DNA from: Daphnia pulex
Taxonomy: Eukaryota; Arthropoda; Branchiopoda; Diplostraca; Daphniidae
Assembly: GCF_021134715.1 (NCBI RefSeq)
Contig: NC_060023.1
Span: 1,364,001-1,428,000, forward strand
Direction: 5' to 3'
Length of the DNA stretch: 64,000 nt
A program made the translations under genes and the position numbers. Shown one piece after another: positions 12,231 to 22,667 of this stretch (position 1 is its first letter; every line of letters starts with the position of its first letter). Below the pieces are notes generated by a model. It made no database searches and was not told the DNA's origin. It worked only from the letters and a program-made list of their open reading frames with translations.

Positions 12231-12468
12231 AAATTCCCAAAGGGGCGAAGAAGAGGGTTTACCATTACCCGTATTACTTTGGCTTTTGTTTTCAACGGTA
12301 GTCTGCTGCTGCACGGAGTGCACGCTGTTGTTATTTGTTAACTTATCATGCCATGAGGAGAACAGAAATCTTATCTTGCTGATCATTTCTTGTTTTCGAA
12401 TTCTAAAATCAAGTACTTGTTTTCTCGTAGCATTGTTTTTTTGGTTGCGTTCATTTCTTTTTTAAACG

Positions 12469-13623
12469 ATGTCGATCGAAGTTGAAAAAAAGAAAGACGG
12501 TGTTACTTATTGTGTGACATGGAAAACATTAAAAAGCCTCCTATTTTCGAACAGAGAAATCGATGAAATGTTCGAATTGAACACCCCAGGAAGCAACTTT
12601 TCATTTAAAGTCTCATTTACTCATGGTTTTCAGTTCAATTTTTTAAGTTTTAACACTGTTTGCATCGAACTGCGTTTGTCGCTAATCAAATGCTCGAGCA
12701 ACATTTCTAGTCTGTGTGGAGGAAAAGACGCCATCTTTAATTGTGACCATAATCTGCCTTGCTGTGTTTGGGTTACAATCAACGATGAAGAGGAAAGAAG
12801 AATAAATCTGGAAAAAGCTGTTGGATTAGATGAGTGGACTTCAGGAAAATTTAGTATTAAAACTTTTGGCAACCCCACCTTCCACCTTTGGTTGCAGTTT
12901 GCAAAACAGCTGACGGACACCCAGAAAACACCATTAGCCGAAGATAAGGACAATGTGAAAGTTCCCAAGGTAAAAAATATTGTAATTCAAGTGTGAATAG
13001 TGTTTGCTTCAATCCCGTTTTAATGTTGCAATGTATTTACTAATAATTTATATCTATAGTCCAAGGAGTTCTGTCGTGGCAAGCTGATTGCACTCGAGCA
13101 ACTGGAGAAAGTGTTTGTCGAGCAAACGAACTGCGATGTCGAATTCTTGTTCGAAGACGAGGAGAAAATCGGTGGCCATATTTCCATCTTGGCTGCCAGA
13201 AGTCCCGTTTTCTCTGCCATGTTTTACCACAACCTTCGAGAGTCCGAGACGGGCAAAGTCTTCGTCCAAGACATCCGGCCACAGATTTTCAAGGAGATGC
13301 TACATTACATTTACTCCGGCCAGACTTTGGCTCCTTTGACGGACGTCATTGCTCAACCCCTGTTCGTAGTTTCAGACAAATACGATATCGAGGACCTGAA
13401 GGAGAAGTGCGTTCGTTATCTGCTGAGAAGCGTTCGGAAGAGTAATGCCGTTGACTTGTTGGTCTGGGCAAATCTTCATTCGGTGGAGAAAATCGAAGAA
13501 GCAGCTCTTGACTTTGTGGCCAGAAATTTCAAAATCATTTGTCACTCGAATGAATGGGAGAACCTGATGAAGAACTATCCGGAGCTTGGATTCCTGGTGA
13601 CTCGACGCTATGCTTCTGTTTAA
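12469..13623 (+). CDS. MATH-BTB domain protein
   Basis: Two coding exons, 12,469-12,969 and 13,060-13,623, joined in phase 0 by a 90-bp GT-AG intron, giving 354 residues. The N-terminal exon is a MATH-like domain (residues about 8-155, with YCVTWKTLKSLLF at the start and a conserved VWVTI strand), normally the substrate-binding part. The second exon carries a BTB/POZ domain (about 180-290, with ISILAARSPVFSAMF and VFVQDIRPQIFKEMLHYIYSG) and the start of a BACK-like helical tail (to 354). This is the layout of SPOP-type adaptors, which bridge substrates to Cullin-3 ubiquitin ligases; the role here is inferred. It is the only intact member among at least four local copies. Confidence 0.88.
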
Positions 13624-13716
13624 GAAATACGCCAGCCGAAGAGTTTTGTATAACTTTAAATGGTCAGACATTTGTCGTTTATTTGTGTACTTTTAAATGT
13701 TTGAAGCTTCATCGAT

Positions 13717-13722
13717 AATAAA
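13717..13722 (+). terminator. Poly(A) signal of MATH-BTB gene
   Basis: AATAAA about 95 bp after the stop codon of the MATH-BTB gene. Confidence 0.5.
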
Positions 13723-13723
13723 T

Positions 13724-14560
13724 ACGATTTCTTTTTTACTTAAATTATGTGCTTTCCAGCGGTTCCAGCGTCACCACCAAAATCCACATGTGTTCACGAT
13801 CCTCGCAATAACAACACGTACAGCATGATACTGGACACTTAAGCAAGGTATTGGTCTGACTCTGAATTATTAGATTTCTAAGGTAATTAGAAATCCGATT
13901 AAATGTTTATTCTTCCACGGTTGATTGCTTCGTGCAGATTTGCTTTTTATCGCACGGTCAGCTAGTATGGCATCCGCATCCCTGAATAGTGAGTTTCACG
14001 AAATCTTTTCTTTTGGTGGTTGTTATTGCCAATCGATAATACGACGCGCTGTAAGTTAATCACATTTAATTCTTGAGAAATTAACAGTATCCTTTGTACG
14101 AAAGTGTGATGGTAACCAGTGACGTAGTTGTCCATTTAGTCCAGTGTTAACATTTTGAGAACTTATTGGCCTAGAAAAGAGAAATATTTAAAAAATAGCC
14201 GACTGTCCTTCAAACGGTTCGAAATGGAAAATTTATTCATTCACCGAAGAAACGAGTCAAATGACTCTGATGTCAATTGGTGTAAAGTGAGTTTTAAGCC
14301 CCGTAACCATTTGGTATTCATTTTGATGTATTCATTTTGATGTATTCATTTTGATATTGGTTTTTTTTTGTAGACCCATCCCCAGCGACGTCAACCTGCA
14401 GAAGGAAAGGCCAGTTTTCCTTCAATCGAAGGTCATGGAGATCATTACGTGTCATGCAATGGTGAAGAGGTTGGGTAAGAACCGGTGAAAACGACACGTG
14501 TTGCACCATTATCAAGCAGGTGCAATAGCCGCAAGGCTTAGGGGGTGAGGGTGAGAAAAA
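13724..14560. other. Intergenic, no gene recognised
   Basis: Contains a small direct repeat (TATTCATTTTGATG three times at about 14,316-14,356). The 61-codon open frame at 14,155-14,340 is unsupported. No RNA gene seen. Confidence 0.4.
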
Positions 14561-14563
14561 AAT

Positions 14564-14573
14564 CGTATAAAAG
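14564..14573 (+). promoter_or_regulatory. TATA box upstream of YYTTEAP gene remnant 1
   Basis: CGTATAAAAGG, followed about 30-40 bp later by the repeated exon-1-like sequence (GTCGAGTGAGGATCTCCGAC). It is well placed for a core promoter, although the downstream gene is broken. Confidence 0.5.
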
Positions 14574-14597
14574 GAGAGAGAAAATGCCATAGAAAGC

Positions 14598-14905
14598 AGT
14601 CGAGTGAGGATCTCCGACACGGCAACAACTGCTCTCTTCGTCGTAATATCAGTTCGCCATCATTGGTAAGGATTCAATTTTATATCGAGTCGTGAATCAA
14701 TTATATTTTGTTGTTAGTTGAATATGACCAGTTATATTTGAAAACTAATTTACAAATCGTTTATTGTTTAGTTGATAATGGCGTTGTGTTGCTGTTGGGT
14801 GTTGTATCGTTGATGTCGACCATGAGAGAGATAAGGCGATAAATCGACAGATTATCTCCAACACGACAACAATTGCCTTCTTCGTGGTATTACCAGTTTT
14901 CAATC
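14598..14905 (+). repeat. Duplicated 5' exon / intron module of YYTTEAP genes
   Basis: Two adjacent copies of one exon-like sequence: CAACAACTGCTCTCTTCGTC at 14,622 and CAACAATTGCCTTCTTCGTG near 14,866, each followed by a GGTAA(G/A) donor-like site. A third copy lies at about 16,530-16,590 after the AIF remnant. They look like serial duplications of a 5' exon and intron 1. Between the first two lies a signal-peptide-like frame (VVLLLGVVSLMST), which has lost an in-frame start. Confidence 0.5.
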
Positions 14906-14999
14906 ACGGGTAAATATTTTGTATTTTTACATAGTTTTGTATCAATTTATTCTATTTCTATGTGACAATATGCTCTTTATAATTGAACATTGTCTAGTA

Positions 15000-15330
15000 A
15001 ACTATGCCGTCGTGCTGCACTACACACATCAACTTATGCTGCTCCGAGCTACTACACCGAAGCCTCGTTGAAGTATTATCCTTCCCCGAGCTACGCTACC
15101 AAAGCGCATGTGTACACCACCGAGGCTCCCGAGTACTACACCACCGAGGCTCCCGAGTACTACACCACCGAGGCTCCCGAGTGCTACGCAACTACGTATG
15201 CTGCCCATCCTACTTCACCGAGACTCCTAAGTACTATTCTGCTCCCAGCTACTGCTTTGAGGCTCCAGCTTAGTACACCACCAAAGCGATCGAATATTAC
15301 ACAGAAGCGCCCAAGTACGATAGAAATCAG
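15000..15330 (+). pseudogene. YYTTEAP-repeat secreted protein, broken copy 1
   Basis: A Tyr/Thr/Glu/Ala/Pro repeat protein of the type common in Daphnia (units such as SYYTEA and EYYTTEAP). The repeat EYYTTEAP is encoded by a 24-bp unit repeated three times in near-identical form at 15,122-15,190. The frame reads TYAAPSYYTEASLKYYPSPS up to about 15,205, where a one-base deletion shifts it. In the restored register the repeat continues to about 15,270 and meets a TAG. A secreted, possibly cuticle- or shell-associated structural protein is the likely ancestral role. The 3' end fades into another copy of the 5' module (15,320-15,380). Confidence 0.6.
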
Positions 15331-15496
15331 TCGAGTGAGTATCTTCGACACACAACACGGCAGCCCCGAAGTTTCGTATTAACTTCGTTTCAAACAGTGG
15401 AACAGCAAAGAGCGAAGGTGAGCTCTTTATTATTGCAATTTTGTGGAACATGTACTAATGACATGTTTTTCTTCCTATGCTCTCTTTCGAACAAGA

Positions 15497-16520
15497 CGAA
15501 TTCTATTGCAATCCCGTTGAATTGAACGGCAAAGATAAAGGTGGCGTAGCAGTCGTACGTGGACACCGACATTGTCGGTCGGAGAGCCGAACTTGACGAT
15601 GGCCGTACCATCACCTACGACAAGTGCCTTATTGCCACAGGTAAACATTTTATGCCAAACGAAGTTCATCTTTAAAAGTCTCAACGATTACTCCTTTATG
15701 GAATGTTGAACAACTTTGATAATCTACGCAACTTATTCTCTCTATGCAATTTATTTCTTTGGTTACGAATCGCTCAAAAATGGCCTTTATTTTCTTGTAG
15801 GTGGTAAACGAAAATCTTTTCCAATCCCTGAATGGTGCCCTCAAAGATGCCCTCGAGCACGTAACGCTGTTCCGCAACATCGATGGCGGTAACATAGGCC
15901 GAGTCCTCCCTAAATATTTGAGCCAATGGACAACCGAGAAGGTGAAAACGGAAAGTGTTTGTGTTGCTCAAAGCTAATGTTGAGGGTGCAATTTTGTTAG
16001 ACTACAAGGTTGCATTGACCTTAAATGATGGTCAAAAGGTAAACAGTTATTTCAGTACATGTTTTAGCGATGTTAATTAAAATCTGGAATTCATTTCAGC
16101 AGATTTAAACTGACCAGTCGTCGCTGTTGTCGGTTGGGACGCAAACACGGATTTGGCTGTCGCTTCTGGTTTGGAAATAGATTCCAATTTTGGTGGTTAT
16201 CGAGTCAATACCGGGCTTGAAGCACGATCGAACGTCTGGTAGGTAAGAATCCTTGAACATTTATTTCATATAAATTGTAATACTTTTGACTAAAACTTAA
16301 CCAACATTGACTGCTCTGATGTTGTTGTTAGATGGTATATGAAGTTCTTGTTAAATTAGATTCTAACTATTATGTATGGACTTTATTTTTTATTAGGCTG
16401 GAGATGTTGCGTTCTTTTGTGATATCAAATTGCGGAATTGGGTCGTCGTCGTATGGAACATCATCACTATGCTGTTGTATCAGGGCGATTGGCTGGAGAG
16501 AACAACACTGTCAACGGAAC
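15497..16520 (+). pseudogene. Apoptosis-inducing factor (AIFM1-like) pseudogene with introns
   Basis: Four exon-like blocks match consecutive parts of mitochondrial AIF, an FAD/NADH oxidoreductase. Block 1 (15,497-15,640): NPVELNGKDKGGVAVV, then after a frame break DDGRTITYDKCLIATG, an oxidoreductase core strand. Block 2 (about 15,800-16,038): KYLSQWTTEKVKTESV with a stop just after it, then VALTLNDGQKV. Block 3 (about 16,105-16,258): [20 protein letters not shown] then [12 protein letters not shown]. Block 4 (about 16,397-16,515): AGDVAFFCDIKL, frame break, GRRRMEHHHYAVVSGRLAGE, the conserved C-terminal FAD region. Splice-like GT/AG sites between blocks show this was a genomic duplication, not a retrocopy. 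Part of the second dinucleotide-binding fold is missing between blocks 1 and 2. Frameshifts and stops rule out a normal product. Confidence 0.8.
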
Positions 16521-16733
16521 ATGGATGAACAATTGCAGTACACTGTCACCAAGTGCATTCTTCGTCCTATTATCAGTACGTAATCGGGTAAATATTCTGT
16601 TTCATGGAGTTTGTATCAATTATTTGTTTTTATCTGTTAATGTACCGTATTGAATATTAATGTTCAAATCATTTACCGCCTATTTGATTGTAATGTCGTG
16701 CTGTTGCCGTTTGTCGTATCGTTGAAGGTCGGG

Positions 16734-17470
16734 TCGATCACTGGTGTAACCATGTCTCCTAGGTATGGCGTATACCAAAGCACCACGCCGCCGCCTTGCT
16801 ACACAACAACATTCGCACCAACCGGTTACTACACTGAGGACCATAATTACTACACCACCAAGGCTCCAGAGTATTACACCATCACCTAAGATTCTGAGTA
16901 CTACACCGAGGCTTCCAAACACTACACCACCAAGTCACCGGAGTACTACACGTATGTTGCCACAGCTTATACACCGAGGCTCCCAAGTATTACTCAGTTC
17001 CTAGCTACTACACTGAGGCTCCAACTAATTACACCACCAAAGCGGCTGAACCGAGCCGTCCAAGTACTACACCACCAAGGCTCCAGAGTATTACACCACA
17101 ACTTATGCTTCCCCGAGCCACTACACCGAAGCCCCGAAGTATTACTCTGCCCCAAGCTACACAACTACAACTGAGGTGGCCAAGTATTACGCAGCCCCGA
17201 CTTACTACACACCGGCTGCTCCTTCGTACTACGTTGAACAGGAATACTACACCGAGGCTCCAGTTTACTACACCGCAACCCACGCTACACCTAGTTACCA
17301 CACCGAGGCCCCTTAGTACTACGCTACCAATGCATCTGAGTATTATACCACTACTTACGCTGCTCCGAACTATTACTCTATCCCGAGTTACTACACCACT
17401 AAGGTACCTGAATATTTCACCACACCCTACGCTTCTCCAACTTACTACAGAGACGTTTCTAAATACTAGA
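16734..17470 (+). pseudogene. YYTTEAP-repeat secreted protein, broken copy 2
   Basis: A second, longer copy. A hydrophobic leader-like frame (VVLLPFVVSLKVGSITGV) runs into GYYTEDHNYYTTKAPEYYT, then a TAA stop at about 16,887. The repeats continue downstream in other frames (YYTEASKHYTTKSPEYYT; later SYYTTKVPEYFTTPYAS) to about 17,465, with at least two frame changes and one more stop (CCTTAGTAC near 17,310). The protein family is recognised from its periodicity (Tyr-Tyr-Thr every 8-12 residues). A multi-exon functional gene is not excluded but no consistent splice model restores it. Confidence 0.6.
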
Positions 17471-17474
17471 GTCG

Positions 17475-17836
17475 AATTTTCAATTTTCAATCATGTTCAA
17501 ATTTGTCGGTCATATCTTGATAGTTACTAGTCACTGGGAATTGTTGATCTTTAATGAGAAAATAAATTTTATTAACCTGGGTAATCATTTTGAATGACTT
17601 CTCTTGCCACCTAAAAGCCTTTTGACATTGCGACGTTTTCTGAATTTTGTTGGATCTTTACTATTTCGCATGTTGGAGTGGAGAAGACTATTGCCCTAGT
17701 CACTCTGCCTTCGGACGTATTCTGGTGCTTGGCCAAACTTCATTTAGTGGGCAATTTAAGAAAGAAATATACTGTGGTGTTAACTAAAAAATTTTGATAA
17801 CAGCTCTGTTTTTAACTTTAGTTGGCGTAACAATTA
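17475..17836. other. Intergenic, nothing recognised
   Basis: Spacer between the broken YYTTEAP gene and the palindrome. No gene or repeat partner found. Confidence 0.4.
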
Positions 17837-18083
17837 AGTTGCAGATAATGTTTGGTTTCTCATAGAAGTTTATTTGAGGAGTTTGGAGTTTATCAGTCAC
17901 TTGCCTTTAACTTATGTAAAACTTCAAAGTTGTAAAATATACAAGTCGTGAACTAAACTTTTTTTATTATAAGTTATGAGACACAACAAACAAAAACATT
18001 AAAAGGAATTGCTTTATTGTCCCACCTCCACCCACAATTCCACCACATTTTACAATCACATACATACATACATACACTTATAA

Positions 18084-18335
18084 GTTAACCCGTTGGCTGC
18101 CACGCCATACAACCCTTAGGTTGCTCTCTACTACTCTACGCGCCACGTCTGAAGGATCCGTGACCAAAGTGGGACTTGCCATTGCTGACAAGTCCGGGCT
18201 GACACGGTGACAGGAGAATCCATCACCGCATCGACAAGGGGGAAGTCCCTATAGTGCATTGCCAAACAGGCGCCTATCGGCGCGGCCCATGCTAAGGAGC
18301 GGGGAGAACAAAGGCGTGGCAGACAACGGGTTAAC
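18084..18335 (+). mobile_element. MITE-like element A, left arm
   Basis: 252 bp with terminal inverted repeats GTTAACCCGTTGGCTGCCAC / GTGGCAGACAACGGGTTAAC and a 3-bp TAA on both sides. TAA would fit the TWA target preference of PIF/Harbinger elements; the family is inference. No coding sequence. Confidence 0.6.
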
Positions 18336-18594
18336 TAACACAAACACAAACATATTACCAACAACAAATGATGATCCGCGCTGACACTTTGGAGATACCG
18401 GCGACGTTATGGTGTCCATCTTCTCGAAATTTCCTCTGCATTACCTTAATAAAGAGACAACAGTTCTTATTTACTGACATGCCAAGTTACATAATACAGA
18501 AAGAAACAATAATCAGGTTTTTTAGCTCAAAGATTTTAAATATGCAATTTTTTAAAGTTTAAATCAAGCTTGCAATGTTGAGAACTGTTAACAG

Positions 18595-18981
18595 AACAAA
18601 GCTCACTTGCTAGTCTTTTTAAAAAAATTCCGGAAGTATACCGGAAGTAACCACAGCGCCTCAACCATTGAGCTGTCGTCAAAATAAATCACATATTCGT
18701 GATCCCCATGAAATTTGGGGTCGATTAGGTGGGATTTAAACGAAATCCAAAATTTGGCCAAAATCGAGAATTTTCCTGAACATAGTTCAGGAAAATTTTC
18801 GAAACCGGAAGTACGCAAACGTAAAAAACAGAACATGAACTTTACCACAAATTTGACGGGGATCACGAATATCTGGTTCTTTCGTACGTCAGATGAATAT
18901 TTACTAAACTACTGACAGAAATGAGAAAACCGGAAGTAGAAAAAAAACTCATTTTTAAAAATCTAACAAGTGAGCTTTGTT
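18595..18981 (+). mobile_element. MITE-like element B, left arm
   Basis: 387 bp with terminal inverted repeats AACAAAGCTCACTTGCTAG and its complement CTAACAAGTGAGCTTTGTT. It is rich in CCGGAAGT motifs, non-coding, and also present in the right arm, so it was in place before the inverted duplication. Confidence 0.65.
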
Positions 18982-20128
18982 GGGGGAATAGTTATCGTCA
19001 ATTATTACTACAAAATTACCACAAAAAACGGTCGATAAACTTTTAAAGAGATGTGCAAAGTTACTGAAACTGACTGTTTTGACAGCTGCAAATGATCGAA
19101 AAGCCATCTAGCGTTAGAAAAAAGAAACGTCTAAGTAAAACACTTCGTTTGCGCGTAAGAAGGGCCCGATTTAGAAATTATTACACAGACACAGAGTTTA
19201 AAGCAAGTAGAATATTAGTAGATAATCTACGAAAATAAGTAAATTGTCGGGTACCTGGGCATAATCCCGTGGTGAGTGACTGCAGGTGTGTAACAGCAAA
19301 GGGTAGCGACCACTGAAGTGTTCCAACTCGTCGGTGAAGTAAGACAAGTTGTACCAGCAAAAGCAGTGAAGCTAGATGAGCGTACGTCGGGAAGATAAGG
19401 ATGGAGCAGAACGTTGCTGGATGTCTTTCTTCCTTCATGAAGGTCAGCATTGGCTTTAGGATTTATAACGTGCTCTGTAAAAAAATGTATTGCATTAATG
19501 AATTGAAAATATAACAGTTAATAAAGCATTTCAATCTTTACCTACACTAAGAAGCTCACTGAAGTTTTCGTGATAAAAAACCGCAAAAATGGAAATCACA
19601 GCAACCATCAGCCTTACTCCTTAGGTTGAGGTAAATTTCCTGATGATAAAAAATGGCATGAAGTATTGCAGTAGCGTGGTGATGGGTTATATTGATGCCT
19701 ACCTTGATCATATGGGCGAATGGTGCTGAATTTGGCATTTGACGTGGTGTGGTAGCAGTAATGGGGAAATACCTTGTCTCCACACATTTTTATTCCACAA
19801 TATGTGAGCTTCCAACATGAGTTTTAGGCTTTTGAGTTTTGACAACATGATGGGCCTATTGGATGGAAAGTGACTGAGGGCTAAGTCAACTTGTTGGAAC
19901 AACTGACAGCATGCATCTAGAATTTCAAAGAAATAAGTTGTTACAATATAAAAATAAGGAAATTAGGTCAAGATAAACCTTCATATGATACGAAGTTCAA
20001 TTTGGTATATGAAATCACAGGATTATAAGTATTAATTAGCATCCAACTGTTTCGTTCGTTATTATGCCTCGTTTACGATGTAATAACAACAATGGCGACA
20101 CTAGCGACATCTGGTAATGAGTTTGGAA

Positions 20129-20310
20129 TCCTAAGTTGGTTGCAATATTATTTTTTTTAAACCCGACAATAGCACTCCACCGAAAATAAAAACCCAATAT
20201 TTTATTTAAAAAATACCCGACAAACGACAATAGAACTCCAGTGCTCGACAGTAGAACTCCCCATGCGACAATAGAACTCCGATAATTTGAGCTTCGACTG
20301 TGCAACAAAC
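20129..20310. repeat. Palindrome spacer with GACAATAGAACTCC repeats
   Basis: A 182-bp unpaired centre containing the motif CGACAATAGAACTCC or close variants at least four times. The same motif in the opposite orientation clusters at 24,015-24,125. Confidence 0.65.
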
Positions 20311-21465
20311 TTCAAAACTCATTACCAGATGTCGCTAGTGTCGCCCTTGTTGTTTTTACATCGTAAACGAGGCTAAATGGGCGAAACAATTTGATGCTAA
20401 TTAATACTTATATTCCTTTGATTTCATATACCAAATTGAACTTCGTATCATACGTAGGTTTATCTTGACCCAATTTTCTTATTTTTATACTGTACTAACT
20501 TATTTCTTCAAATTTTAGATGCATGCTGTCCAGTCATTCCAAATAGTTGACTTAGCGCTCAGTCACTTTCCCTCCAATAGACCCATCATGTTGTCAAAAG
20601 CCTAAAACTCATGTTGGAAGCTCACATATCGTGGAATACAAATGTGTGGAGACAAGGTATTTCTCCATTACTGCTACCACACCAACCACGTCAAATGCCT
20701 TACTAAATTCAGCAACATTCACCCATATGATAAAGGTAAGCATCAATGTAACCTATCACCTCGCTACTGCAATACTTCATGACACTTTCTTTAGCATCAG
20801 GAAATTTACCTCAACCTAAGGAGTAAGGCTGTTGGTTGCTGTGATTTCTATTTTTGCGGTTTTTTATCATGAAAACTTCAGTGTGCTTGTTAGTATAGGT
20901 AAAGATTGAAATGCTTTAGTAACTGTTATATTTTCAATTCATTAATGCAATACATTTTTTTTTACATAGCACATAATAGATCCTTAAGCCAATGCTGACC
21001 TTTGTCCATGAAGGAAGAGGGACATCCAGCAACGTTCTGCTCCATCCTTATCTTCGCGACGTACGCTCATCTAGCTTCACTGCTTTTGCTGCTACAACTT
21101 GTCTTACTTCACCGACGAGTTATTGGAACACTTCAGTGGTCGCTACCTCCTTTGCTGTTACACACCTGCAGTTACTCACCACGGGATTACGCCCAGGTAC
21201 CCAACAATTGACTTACTTTCGTAGGTTATCTACCAATAGTCTAGTTGCGTTAAATTCTGTCTGTGTAATAGTTTCCAAAATCAGGCCCTTCTTACGCGCA
21301 AACAAAGTTTTACTTTGACGTTTCTTTTTTCTAACGCTAGATGGCTTTTTGAAAATTTGCAGCTGTCAAAACAGTCAGTTTCATTACTTTGAACATCTTT
21401 TAAAACATTTATTGGCAGTTATTTTGTTGAAGTATTTAGTGATAACTAACGATAACTATTCCCCC

Positions 21466-21836
21466 AACAAAGCTCACTTGTTAGGTTTTCGATATTTGAT
21501 TTTTTATTTCTACTTCCGGTTTATTCATTTCAGTCTGTAGTTTAGTAAATATTCATCTGACGTACGAAAGAACCACATATTCGTGATCCCCGTCAAATTT
21601 GTGGTAAAGTTCATGTTCTGTTTTTTACGTTTGCGTACTTCCGGTTTCGAAAATTTTCCTGAACTATATTTTGGCCAAATTTTGGATTTCGTTTAAATCC
21701 CACCTAATCGACCCCAAATTTCATGGGGATCACGAATATGTGATTTATTTTGACGACAGCTCGATGGTTGAGGCGCTGTGGTTACTTCCGGTATACTTCC
21801 GGAATTTTTTTTTAAGACTAGCAAGTGAGCTTTGTT
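21466..21836 (-). mobile_element. MITE-like element B, right arm
   Basis: Copy of the element at 18,595-18,981 within the inverted arm, 371 bp, with termini AACAAAGCTCACTTGTTAG and CTAGCAAGTGAGCTTTGTT. Confidence 0.65.
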
Positions 21837-22100
21837 ATGTTTACAGTTCTCAACATTGCAAGCTTGATTTAAACTTTAAAAAATTGCATATTTAAATATT
21901 TGAGCTAAAAAACCCTGATTATTTTTTCTATCTGTATTATGTAACTTTTATTGGCATGTCACTAAATAAGATTTGTTTTCTCTTTAATCAGGTAATGCAG
22001 AAGAGACGTCGAGAAGATGGACACCAAAACAACGCCGGTATCTCTAAAATGTCAGCGTGGATCATCATTTGTTGTTAGTAACATGTTTGTGTTTGTGTAA

Positions 22101-22419
22101 GTTAACCCGTTGTCTGCCACGCCTTTGTTCTCCCCTAGCTCCTTTGCACGGGCTGCGTGCGCTGTTCGGTCTCGTGGTTTTCATGCCGCGGGGTTGGAAA
22201 GTCGCACCAGCCCAAAACTTGCCGCAAGGCGCCTGTTAAGGCAATGCACTATAGGGACTTCCCCCTTGTCGATGCGGTGATGGATTCTCCTGTCACCGTG
22301 TCAGCCCGGACTTGTCAGCAATGGCAAGTCCCACTTTGGTCACGGATCCTTCAGACGTGGCGCGTAGTGTAGTAGAGAGCAACCTACGGGTTGTATGGCG
22401 TGGCAGCCAACGGGTTAAC
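22101..22419 (-). mobile_element. MITE-like element A, right arm
   Basis: 319-bp copy of the element at 18,084-18,335; it retains the central segment that the left copy has lost, so it is closer to the full-length form. Terminal repeats GTTAACCCGTTGTCTGCCAC / GTGGCAGCCAACGGGTTAAC. Confidence 0.65.
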
Positions 22420-22667
22420 TTATAAGTGTATGTATGTATGTATGTGATTGTAAAATGTGGTGGAATTGTGGGTGGAGGTGGGACAATAAAGCAATTCCTT
22501 TTAATGTTTTTGTTTGTTGTGTCTCATAACTTATAATAAAAAAAGTTTAGTTCACGACTTGTATATTTTTTACAACTTTGAAGTTTTACACAAGTTATAG
22601 GCAGAAGTGGCTGATCTCCAGACTCTTTAAGTAAACTTCTATGAGGAACCAAACACTATCTGCAACT

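Larger units (their letters stand above)
17837..20128 (+). repeat. Left arm of 4.8-kb palindrome
   Basis: About 2.29 kb that returns in reverse complement at 20,311-22,667. Examples: GTCTGAAGGATCCGTGACCA (18,149) pairs with TGGTCACGGATCCTTCAGAC (22,338); GTCGGGTACCTGGGCATAAT (19,247) pairs with sequence near 21,195. Differences are scattered single bases plus one 65-bp gap in this arm near 18,275, which accounts for the arm length difference. Open frames inside are short; one at 19,708-19,902 on the minus strand is shared by both arms, but I recognise no transposase. Confidence 0.9.
20311..22667 (-). repeat. Right arm of 4.8-kb palindrome
   Basis: Reverse complement of 17,837-20,128, about 2.36 kb. 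Identity looks high throughout, with scattered substitutions and a 65-bp segment at about 22,150-22,215 that the left arm lacks. Homology ends sharply after ATCTGCAACT at 22,667. Confidence 0.9.

Noticed and set aside
12630-13282. Minus-strand frames over the MATH-BTB gene
   Set aside because: They are complements of the intact plus-strand MATH and BTB exons and show no domain of their own.
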